The notes under the pieces are model-generated. The model was not told the DNA's origin, did no database searches, and saw only the letters and a list, made by a program, of their open reading frames with translations. From DATGMB01 sp035293845 (GTDB lineage Bacteria > Acidobacteriota > Terriglobia > Bryobacterales > Bryobacteraceae), in assembly GCA_035293845.1 (NCBI GenBank), contig DATGMB010000105.1, positions 1 to 36,464 of the forward strand: DNA of 36,464 nt, written 5' to 3'. A program made the translations under genes and the position numbers. Shown here piece after piece: positions 16,444 to 23,472 of this stretch (within the stretch, counting starts at the first letter, position 1; each line of letters begins with the position of its first letter).

Positions 16444-19400
16444 ATGCCGGTAACTAAGAGCTGGGCTGCGGCGGCGCCGGCGCTCATCGCGGTGGAAAAG
16501 CCGCCGGCCGCCGCTAGCGGCGTCGCGTGGCTGGCCGCAGCGTCACTGCTCGTCGCGGCGGGGCTGATCATGGCCTATGCAGGCAAATCGCAGTCCTTCG
16601 CCGGCGCGGAGCACCTCGTCAATCTCAACGCCGTGCAATCGCCGGAGGAGCTTGCGCCGCTGGTGGGGCCGGCGGCGCCGGCCATGTTCGAGTTCCTCGA
16701 GAGCAAGCGGCCGCTGGCCAATATCGGCGCGCTGGCGCCGCTGCGCCGCGAATTGCACCTGCCGCTCGCGCGGCTGAAGCCTTCGATGATCGTGCGCACG
16801 CCGGCCGAGTTCCAGCGGGAGCTGGCGAAAGCGGCCGCGCTCTACTTCGCGGGCTTTTATCTGGTGGCGCTGGTTTGGGGGCTGGCCCGTTTTCGCGGCG
16901 ACCGCGCCTTACTGCCCGCGCTGCACCTGCTGAGCGGCATCGGCTTCATTCTCATCGCCGGGATGCGCGACCCGCTGCGCGATACGCTCGAATTCCACAA
17001 GTTCGCCCTCGGCGTGTTTCTCGGCTGTTTGCTGCTGGCGCTCCCCGCCCTGCGCGCCTTCGACTACATGCGCCTGGCGGATTGGTGCTACACGCCGCTA
17101 TTCGGCGCGCTCACGCTCTTCGGCCTCCTGCTGCGCTTCGGCCGCGGCCCGGCCGGCAACGACGCCAAGGTCAATCTCGGTCCGTTTCAGCCGGTGGAGC
17201 TGATCAAGATTCTCTTGGTGCTGTTCCTGGCCGGTTACTTCACGCGGAACTGGGAGCGCCTGCGCGACCTGCGCGAAAAGCGCCTGGCGCCGAAGTTTTT
17301 CGGGCGCATCGGCCTGCCGCGCCTCGAGCACGTCCTGCCGGTGCTGGTAGCGGTCGCAATCGCGGTGGCGTTCTTCTTCGTGCTGAAGGACCTGGGCCCC
17401 GCTTTGGTCACGCTGTTCGTGTTCCTCGCCATGTTCGGCACGGCGCGCGGACGGCCGGGACTGGTGCTCACGGGCATCGTGCTGATGGTAGCCGCGGTCG
17501 CGGTGGGCTACCGCATCGGCCAGCCCCACACCGTGGTGCAGCGCATCGACATGTGGCTTTCGCCGTGGGACAACGACGTGCACGGCGGCGACCAGCTCGC
17601 CAACGCGCTCTGGGCGTTTTCGACCGGCGGCCCGACCGGCTCCGGCCCCGGCTGGGGCGATACCGCGATGATTCCCGCGGGCAACACGGATCTGGTGCTG
17701 GCGGGCATCGGCGAGGAGTGGGGGTTCGTGGGTGTGGCCGCGGTGTTCCTGCTCTTCGCGTTCCTGGTCGGGCGCGCGTTCCGCGCGGCTGTCCGCTCCG
17801 AGACGCAGTTCGGCTATTTCCTGGCGCTCGGCCTGGGCTGCCTGATCGCGTTCGAGATGATGCTGATCACGAGCGGCGTGCTGGGGGCGCTGCCCCTTTC
17901 GGGTGTGGTTTCGCCGTTCCTGAGCTCGGGAAACACGGCCATGATCGCCAACTTCCTGATTTTTGCCGCGATCGCCTCGATTTCCGCGGATGCGGGCGCG
18001 GAACGCAATGACACGATCGGCAACATGCGCGGGCTGAAGATCGCGATGGCCGCCGCGGCGGCCGCGCTGCTCGGCTTCGCGGCGCACTACCAGGTGCTGC
18101 ACGATCGCGAATACCTGGCGCGCGACGCGCATGCATTCGACCAGGACGGCGTCAAACGCGCGCAGCACAATCCGCGGCTGAATTCCATCGCGCGAGAGAT
18201 CCCGCGCGGCACGATCTACGACCGCAACGGGATTCCGCTCGCCACGGGAGACTGGGCCGAGCTGGAGCGCCACCGCGCGGAGTACGACGCGCTCGGCGTG
18301 AAGCTCGAGGACGCCGCCTCGCGTTTCGAGACGCGATATTACCCATTTGGCGCCGCGGTGGAGCACGTGATCGGCGATCTGCGGACGGGCGAAAATTTCC
18401 ATGCCTCGAACGCATCGCTGGTCGAGCACGATTCGAATGCGCGTTTGCAAGGTTACGAATATTCCGAGCTGGCGGGGCTGGTGCGCTACCGGCATCAACC
18501 GTCGAACCCGGCGCTGGCGGCCGTGCTGGTCCGCGACCGCAGCGTCCACCTTACGCTCGATATTCGCCTGCAACTGCGCGCGAAGGAAATTCTGGAGCGG
18601 CACTTGAGCACGCTGCACCAGCGCGACGGCGCGGTGGTGGTGATGGACGCGGCGAGCGGCGACGTGCTCGCGATGGTGAGCGCGCCGACGCCCGATCCGC
18701 CGGGTGTGCGCACAACCGCGCCGGGCAATGACGAACTGTTGGACCGCGCGCGCTACGGCCTCTACCCGCCCGGCTCGACGTTCAAGCTGGTGACCGCCAT
18801 CGCGGCGCTGAATAAAGATCCCGAGCTGAAGCACCGGACGTTCCTCTGCCGCCGGCTCCCGGACGGGCGCGCGGGCAACGTGATTGCGGGATGGAACCGG
18901 CCGATCAAGGACGATATCGGGGACCATGCCCACGGCACGCTGGACATGGAGCGCGCCATCGCGGTTTCCTGCAACGCGTACTTCGCGCAACTGGGCGTTC
19001 ACGATGTCGGCTCCCAGGCGCTGGCGGATACGGCCGCGCGGTTCGGGATTTCGACCGGCGATATCCGGGAGCTGCGGAAGGCGCTGCCGTTCGCGGCGTA
19101 CGGCCAGGGCGCCGTGCTGGTTTCGCCGTTCAAGATGGCGCGCGTGACGGCGGCGATCGCCAACGGCGGGTGGATGCCGGAAGGGCGGTGGCAAACCGAC
19201 GCGGCGAACACCCGCACGGATGCGCCCGTCGAGGTGTTGCCGGCGGACCAGGCGGCGTTCCTGCAGCGCGCCATGCGCCGCGTGGTGACGGAAGGAACGG
19301 GGCGGGCGGCCATGCAGGGCGCGGCCATCAGCTTCGCGGGCAAGACCGGCACGGCGCAGCTCGATAGCGGCATGCCGCATTCCTGGTTCACGGGTTTTGC

Positions 19401-19530
19401 GCCATACGACGGCGGCGGCAAGCGCCTGGCGTTCGCGGTGCTGGTGGAGCACGGCGGCTACGGCGCGCTGGCCGCCGCGCCCATCGCGCGCGAGGTGATG
19501 GAGGCGGCCAAGGAGTTTGGGGACTTTTGA
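16444..19530 (+). CDS. Natural fusion of SEDS peptidoglycan polymerase (RodA/FtsW) and class B penicillin-binding transpeptidase
   Basis: One 1028-residue protein carries both activities needed to build septal or side-wall peptidoglycan. ATG 16444 has GGAGG (16433-16437) at ideal spacing. Residues about 25-520 are the SEDS part: one N-terminal helix, an 80-residue extracytoplasmic insertion, then a multi-helix core with the conserved loop PWDNDVHGGDQLANALWAFS and the NTDLVLAGIGEEWGF motif (putative catalytic Asp416). A further helix at about 528-548 (IAMAAAAAALLGFAAHYQVL) would be the bPBP anchor. The bPBP part has the pedestal motif RGTIYDRNG at about 588, SxxK (STFK, Ser778/Lys781), SxN (SCN, Ser842) and KTG (Lys967). 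All catalytic residues are present, so both halves should be active. Neighbouring kinase, phosphatase and FHA genes suggest phosphorylation control. Confidence 0.93.
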   Translation: MPVTKSWAAAAPALIAVEKPPAAASGVAWLAAASLLVAAGLIMAYAGKSQSFAGAEHLVNLNAVQSPEELAPLVGPAAPAMFEFLESKRPLANIGALAPLRRELHLPLARLKPSMIVRTPAEFQRELAKAAALYFAGFYLVALVWGLARFRGDRALLPALHLLSGIGFILIAGMRDPLRDTLEFHKFALGVFLGCLLLALPALRAFDYMRLADWCYTPLFGALTLFGLLLRFGRGPAGNDAKVNLGPFQPVELIKILLVLFLAGYFTRNWERLRDLREKRLAPKFFGRIGLPRLEHVLPVLVAVAIAVAFFFVLKDLGPALVTLFVFLAMFGTARGRPGLVLTGIVLMVAAVAVGYRIGQPHTVVQRIDMWLSPWDNDVHGGDQLANALWAFSTGGPTGSGPGWGDTAMIPAGNTDLVLAGIGEEWGFVGVAAVFLLFAFLVGRAFRAAVRSETQFGYFLALGLGCLIAFEMMLITSGVLGALPLSGVVSPFLSSGNTAMIANFLIFAAIASISADAGAERNDTIGNMRGLKIAMAAAAAALLGFAAHYQVLHDREYLARDAHAFDQDGVKRAQHNPRLNSIAREIPRGTIYDRNGIPLATGDWAELERHRAEYDALGVKLEDAASRFETRYYPFGAAVEHVIGDLRTGENFHASNASLVEHDSNARLQGYEYSELAGLVRYRHQPSNPALAAVLVRDRSVHLTLDIRLQLRAKEILERHLSTLHQRDGAVVVMDAASGDVLAMVSAPTPDPPGVRTTAPGNDELLDRARYGLYPPGSTFKLVTAIAALNKDPELKHRTFLCRRLPDGRAGNVIAGWNRPIKDDIGDHAHGTLDMERAIAVSCNAYFAQLGVHDVGSQALADTAARFGISTGDIRELRKALPFAAYGQGAVLVSPFKMARVTAAIANGGWMPEGRWQTDAANTRTDAPVEVLPADQAAFLQRAMRRVVTEGTGRAAMQGAAISFAGKTGTAQLDSGMPHSWFTGFAPYDGGGKRLAFAVLVEHGGYGALAAAPIAREVMEAAKEFGDF

Positions 19531-19595
19531 ACCGCCGGGACGCGGAGGGAAGCGAACACTTCCCGAGTTTCTCGGCGCCTCTGCGCCTCGGCGGT
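19531..19595. repeat. Dispersed palindromic repeat, copy 2
   Basis: The right arm (19569-19595) read backwards is 26/27 identical to the left arm of the copy at 10238. The left arm (19531-19556) is a degenerate partner. The element starts at the base after the SEDS-PBP stop codon and ends next to the TAGGAG ribosome site of the following FHA gene, so it fills the whole gap between them. Confidence 0.7.
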
Positions 19596-19610
19596 TAGGA
19601 GAATGCACAG

Positions 19611-20402
19611 ATGAAACTGGGCGAGTACATCGAGAAATTCGGGCGCACGATCTTCGAAGCGCCGCTGGCCGGGGGCGCGCGGCCGGATGAGCCGCCGGAG
19701 CTGGCGGAAATCCGGCTGGCGGTGCTCGATACCGTCAAGGAGAAGAGCTACCGTTCGGGCGCGCGCAAGGTGTTCCCGTACGACCTGCTGCGGGTGCATC
19801 TGCAGGGCATCGAGCAGGCTCAGTTCGGCACGTTCTCCAGCCGGTTCTTCCGGCAGTATCTCGAGCAGGAGGTGCGGAACTCGCTGCGCGCGGCGGGCTG
19901 CCGGTATCCGGAGAATCTGCGCGTGGACGTGGAGGCGGCCGTCGGGCTGCCGCCGCGCGACGGGCGATGGGTTTCGGTGGCGGCGGGATCACAGGAACTC
20001 GCGGGGCCCGCTCCGCGCCCGGCGGCGCGGCTCGTCATCCGCGAAGGCGAAGCCAACGTGCCGGAGATTCTTTTGGACAAAGCGCGGATCAATATCGGCC
20101 GCGTGGTGGATGTGTACCGCTCCGAGGGCCTGTTCCGCCGCAACGACCTCGCGTTCGAAGCCGAGAACGAGATCAACCGCACCGTTTCGCGCGAGCACGC
20201 GCATATCCAGTACGACCGCACGACCGGCGAGTACCGCCTGTTCAACGACCGCTGGCACGACCGCACACCCGGCGGCGAATGCGGCACGTGGATCGTGCGC
20301 GACGGCATGAGTCTCGAAGTGCACCGGACGCCCCGCGGAGCGAAGCTCGAGGCGGGCGATGAGATTCACTTCGGGCGGGCGGTGGTGGTGTTCGAGGCTT
20401 GA
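19611..20402 (+). CDS. Second FHA-domain protein with DUF3662-like N-terminus
   Basis: This 263-residue protein has the same plan as the FHA protein at 12883: an N-terminal alpha/beta domain (about 1-125; KVFPYDLLRVHLQGIEQAQF, then LRVDVEAAVGLPP) resembling the FhaA N-terminus, and a C-terminal FHA fold (about 135-263). FHA residues visible are Gly-Arg in INIGRVVDVY and Ser-x-x-His in VSREHAHIQY. The Asn-Gly step is replaced by Cys-Gly (GGECGTWIV) after a long charged insertion (LFNDRWHDRTPGGE), so phosphopeptide preference may differ. TAGGAG (19595-19600) precedes the ATG. It ends the plus-strand cluster, 10 bases before a convergent histidine kinase. Likely reader of phosphothreonine made by the operon's kinase, by inference. 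Confidence 0.8.
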   Translation: MKLGEYIEKFGRTIFEAPLAGGARPDEPPELAEIRLAVLDTVKEKSYRSGARKVFPYDLLRVHLQGIEQAQFGTFSSRFFRQYLEQEVRNSLRAAGCRYPENLRVDVEAAVGLPPRDGRWVSVAAGSQELAGPAPRPAARLVIREGEANVPEILLDKARINIGRVVDVYRSEGLFRRNDLAFEAENEINRTVSREHAHIQYDRTTGEYRLFNDRWHDRTPGGECGTWIVRDGMSLEVHRTPRGAKLEAGDEIHFGRAVVVFEA

Positions 20403-20412
20403 GATTCGGCCT

Positions 20413-22728
20413 TCAACGGGGCAGCGCGAACCGGCCGATTTTTTCCATCAGCGCGCCGACGGTATATGGTTTCTGCATGAAGCCCGCCACCCCGAGCCCT
20501 CCGAAGCGGCGGATTGCCTCTTCCTCGGTGTAGCCGCTGGAGACGATTACCGGCACGTCCGGCCGGATGGACTTCATCAGCCGGAACGCCTCCTCGCCGC
20601 TCATGACCGGCATGGTCATATCGAGCAGCACGAGGCTGACGCGGCCTTGCCGCTCGCGGAACAGGTCCACGGCCTTCTGGCCGTTCTCGGCCAGCAGCAC
20701 TTCGTAGCCGCGGTGGCGCAGCATGACCTGGGCGGTCTGGCGCACGATTTCGTCATCGTCCACAACCAGAATCGGATCGCGCGCCCGGTGCAGTTCCGGG
20801 GCGGGCGGAGCTTTGACCGGAAACAGAACTCGGAACGTGCTACCCTGCCCCGGCCGGCTCTCCACCTGGATCGCGCCATTCAGGCTTCGGACGATGCCGG
20901 AGACCGCGGCCAACCCCAGGCCGCGTCCCGTGAATTTGGTCGTAAAGAACGGATCGAAAATGCTCGCTCGGATGGCTTCGTCAATGCCCGGGCCGGTGTC
21001 CTGCACCTCCAGCATGGCGTACCGGCCGGGTTCCGGCTGGCCCACGTCGTACGAACCCGCCGGTTCACCGGGACGGATGTCCCGCACTCCCGTCCGGATG
21101 GAAATTCGCCCGGGACGGTCGCCGATCGCCTCCGCAGCGTTCAGGATGAAGTTCATTGCCACCTGCTCGATCTGCGTCGCATCGGCTTCGACCGGAGGCA
21201 ACTGTTCCGATAACGCGAGCTCGACATGCACTCCCTTGCCGATCGAGCGTTCGGCCAGCGGAAGCGTATCGCGCACAATTTTGGAAAGATCCAGTGGCTG
21301 CACCACGAACTGGCCCTTGCCGGCATAGGCGAGCATCTGCTTGATCAGGAGGGCCGCCCGATCGCTTGCGGCTAAAGCGTCCGAGAGCAGTCTGTGTATG
21401 GACGAGGCCGGTTCGGAGACTTCGAGCGCGAGGCTGACATTTCCGATCACGCCGGTGAGAATGTTGTTGAAATCGTGCGCCACCCCGCCGGCGAGCAGCC
21501 CGAGGCTTTCCAGCTTTTGCGCGTCCCGCAGATTCGCTTCGAGGCGTTTGCGTTCGGTCATGTCCCGAACGATCTCGAGCCAGCCGGAAGGCCGGCCGTG
21601 GCGCGTGCGGACGACCCAGCGGCTCCAGACTTCGAGCTCCTGGCCGCGGCGGTTCCGGTGCTTCAGCTCACCGTTCCATTCCCCTTTGGAGAACACGGCG
21701 GCGCGGATCTCCTCGATCGGGCGCTCGGCCGTGGTGCGCAAAAGCTCGTGCACGTTGCGCCCGAGCGCCTCTTCCCTGGTCCAGCCGTACATCATTTCAG
21801 CACCGCGGTTCCAGAACTCGATGGAGCCGTCCATAGCGAGAGACATGATGGGGTCATGGGCGAGATCGAGCAGATCCCGCTGCTCGTCGATCGCGGCCCG
21901 CGCGCGCACCCGATCCGACACGTCGATGGCGAAGATCAGGATCGCTTCGTATTGCCCGACCTCGCTGTAGATCGGCTGGCAAAGGAAACTGAAGTACCGC
22001 TCCTGGAAGCCGCCGGTATCCGGTAAGCCCACCACCCGCTCGGTGGCCGAATACGGACGCCCGGTCACCGCCACAGTCTCGATCGCGTCGAAAATATCCG
22101 ACTCGACTTCCGTAAACGCCTCGCGAAGCGCGAGCCCGACGACCGGCCGGTCCCGCGCCAGTTCGCGGGCCATCCGGTTGGCGAACACATATTTCTTTTC
22201 CGGGAGGCGCAGAGCCGTGATCGCGAGGGGCGCGTTGTCGAACAACTCCTCCAGGAGTTTCCATCGGCGCTCGGCTTCGGCACGCGCGATCTTTTCCTTT
22301 ACGAGCTGTGCATCGCGCTGGAACTCCTGGAGCTTTTGCGCAGTAATCTCGCGGACGATTTTGGTAAAGCCGGTTAACTCTCCGGTTTCACTCCGCGTGG
22401 CGCGGACTGTCCCGCTGACAAAGATCCGGACGCCATCCTTGCGCAGGTGCCACCGCTCGTCTTCGATCGTATCCTGGCGCGCAGCGATACCAAGTTCTTC
22501 GGCCGGCCTGCCGGCGGCTCTGTCTTCCGGGGTGAACAGCAGCGTGAGAGGCCGGCCTACGATCTCGGACGGTGCGTAACCGAAGATCTTTTCCGCCCCG
22601 CTGCTCCACTGCGAGACCGCGCCCTTCGAATCGACCGTGATGACGGCGAAGTCCTCGAGGTTCGGCGGAACGGTCTCGGTTTCGGAGGCCGAATCCCGAG
22701 GGCGATGGTTTTCCTCTGATTGCGTCAT
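20413..22728 (-). CDS. PAS-domain hybrid sensor histidine kinase with C-terminal receiver
   Basis: This 771-residue protein has three PAS domains (about 25-135, 165-275, 285-400; each later PAS ends in a PAC-like segment such as LEIVRDMTERKR). The dimerisation/H-box is GGVAHDFNNILTGVIGN (phospho-acceptor His418). The ATPase domain shows an N-box (NFILNAAEAIGD), DTGPGIDEA and GRGLGLAAV. A receiver follows, with acidic DDD and phospho-Asp703 in LLDMTMP. No membrane helices or signal peptide, so it is cytoplasmic. The fused receiver probably passes phosphate to an unseen Hpt protein or regulates the kinase itself. The ATG at 22728 has a poor ribosome site. A perfect 7-bp hairpin (22756-22773) lies upstream. 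It is convergent with the FHA gene. Confidence 0.92.
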   Translation of the reverse strand: MTQSEENHRPRDSASETETVPPNLEDFAVITVDSKGAVSQWSSGAEKIFGYAPSEIVGRPLTLLFTPEDRAAGRPAEELGIAARQDTIEDERWHLRKDGVRIFVSGTVRATRSETGELTGFTKIVREITAQKLQEFQRDAQLVKEKIARAEAERRWKLLEELFDNAPLAITALRLPEKKYVFANRMARELARDRPVVGLALREAFTEVESDIFDAIETVAVTGRPYSATERVVGLPDTGGFQERYFSFLCQPIYSEVGQYEAILIFAIDVSDRVRARAAIDEQRDLLDLAHDPIMSLAMDGSIEFWNRGAEMMYGWTREEALGRNVHELLRTTAERPIEEIRAAVFSKGEWNGELKHRNRRGQELEVWSRWVVRTRHGRPSGWLEIVRDMTERKRLEANLRDAQKLESLGLLAGGVAHDFNNILTGVIGNVSLALEVSEPASSIHRLLSDALAASDRAALLIKQMLAYAGKGQFVVQPLDLSKIVRDTLPLAERSIGKGVHVELALSEQLPPVEADATQIEQVAMNFILNAAEAIGDRPGRISIRTGVRDIRPGEPAGSYDVGQPEPGRYAMLEVQDTGPGIDEAIRASIFDPFFTTKFTGRGLGLAAVSGIVRSLNGAIQVESRPGQGSTFRVLFPVKAPPAPELHRARDPILVVDDDEIVRQTAQVMLRHRGYEVLLAENGQKAVDLFRERQGRVSLVLLDMTMPVMSGEEAFRLMKSIRPDVPVIVSSGYTEEEAIRRFGGLGVAGFMQKPYTVGALMEKIGRFALPR

Positions 22729-22755
22729 CGGCCGTTACGTCCTAACTTATTCTGT

Positions 22756-22773
22756 GCACGCGTTGGCGCGTGC
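22756..22773 (-). terminator. Hairpin between reductase and histidine kinase genes
   Basis: GCACGCG (22756-22762), loop of four, CGCGTGC (22767-22773). It follows the reductase stop by about 45 bases on the minus strand and precedes the kinase start by 28. There is no T-run, so the terminator role is uncertain; it could also affect the kinase leader. Confidence 0.3.
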
Positions 22774-22816
22774 GGAACAGGCGCGAGGGCGAGGGTGTGC
22801 GGATTCGTGCGGAACT

Positions 22817-23392
22817 TCAGTCTCCGGCGCGGACGGCGGAGTACGATAACTCGACAAATCCATTCCTGTACGCCGTCACGTTCTTCAGATCCCACCGCTG
22901 CTCCGCAAGATCGCCGCCGAATAAACGCAATCCGTCGCCCAGAAGGACGGGGGCGATGGTCAATCGGATGTCGTCGACCAAACCGAGTTCGAGAAAGCGC
23001 TGCGACAACATAGCCCCGCCCACGAGCCAGATATTGCGGTATCGCGGCGCGAGTCTCTGGTTCAGGAGCGCCCGGAGATCGCCCGCATAGAATTCGACGC
23101 TGGTCCTTGCCGGCCGCAGTTTCCGGCCCGTCGCTACGACGACCGGAGTGTCGCCATACGGCCAGCCCAGTTCCAGCGCGTGTTCATACGTGCGGGAACC
23201 CATCACGTAACAATCGATGGTCTTGACAAAGGCCGCGGCCTGCTCCGCCGTGATGGACACTCCGGCCTCGTAAGTGCGTGTGGGGGCATCCAGCCAACCG
23301 ACACTGTTATCCTTCCTCGCGATAAACCCATCGAGGCTGGCGACCAGGTGCAGGGTCACTCTCGATTCGGTGGCAGCTCCGAGATTCGACAT
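22817..23392 (-). CDS. RibD C-terminal/dihydrofolate reductase-like protein
   Basis: This 191-residue protein has the fold of the RibD reductase domain and DHFR: VTLHLVASLDGFIARKDNSV near the N-terminus, the nucleotide-binding region YVMGSRTYE, and the C-terminal LVGGAMLSQRFLELGLVDDI followed by APVLLGDG. It probably uses NADPH, but the substrate is unknown; this subfamily (yyaP/ywjB-like) is not proven to be a folate enzyme. ATG 23392 has GGAGGA close upstream and starts where the domain starts, so the longer frame from 23563 is not used. A TACGAT element (23416..23411) lies 18 bases before the ATG, so it may be transcribed separately from the radical SAM gene upstream. Confidence 0.82.
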   Translation of the reverse strand: MSNLGAATESRVTLHLVASLDGFIARKDNSVGWLDAPTRTYEAGVSITAEQAAAFVKTIDCYVMGSRTYEHALELGWPYGDTPVVVATGRKLRPARTSVEFYAGDLRALLNQRLAPRYRNIWLVGGAMLSQRFLELGLVDDIRLTIAPVLLGDGLRLFGGDLAEQRWDLKNVTAYRNGFVELSYSAVRAGD

Positions 23393-23410
23393 CGTTCCTC
23401 CGGTCTGCCT

Positions 23411-23416
23411 ATCGTA
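23411..23416 (-). promoter_or_regulatory. TACGAT -10-like element before the reductase gene
   Basis: TACGAT read on the minus strand, 18 bases before the ATG and upstream of GGAGGA. One of four exact TACGAT hexamers close to start codons in this window. No clear -35. Confidence 0.3.
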
Positions 23417-23472
23417 CAAGGAAATCGATGTGCGGCGGGGGCAGACCATGGGCCTGCCCTGCCGGGCGTGCG

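Noticed and set aside
17098..19608. An 836-codon antisense frame opposite the SEDS-PBP gene.
   Set aside because: The sense strand holds all SEDS and transpeptidase motifs; the antisense translation is Arg/His-rich low-complexity sequence without domain signals.
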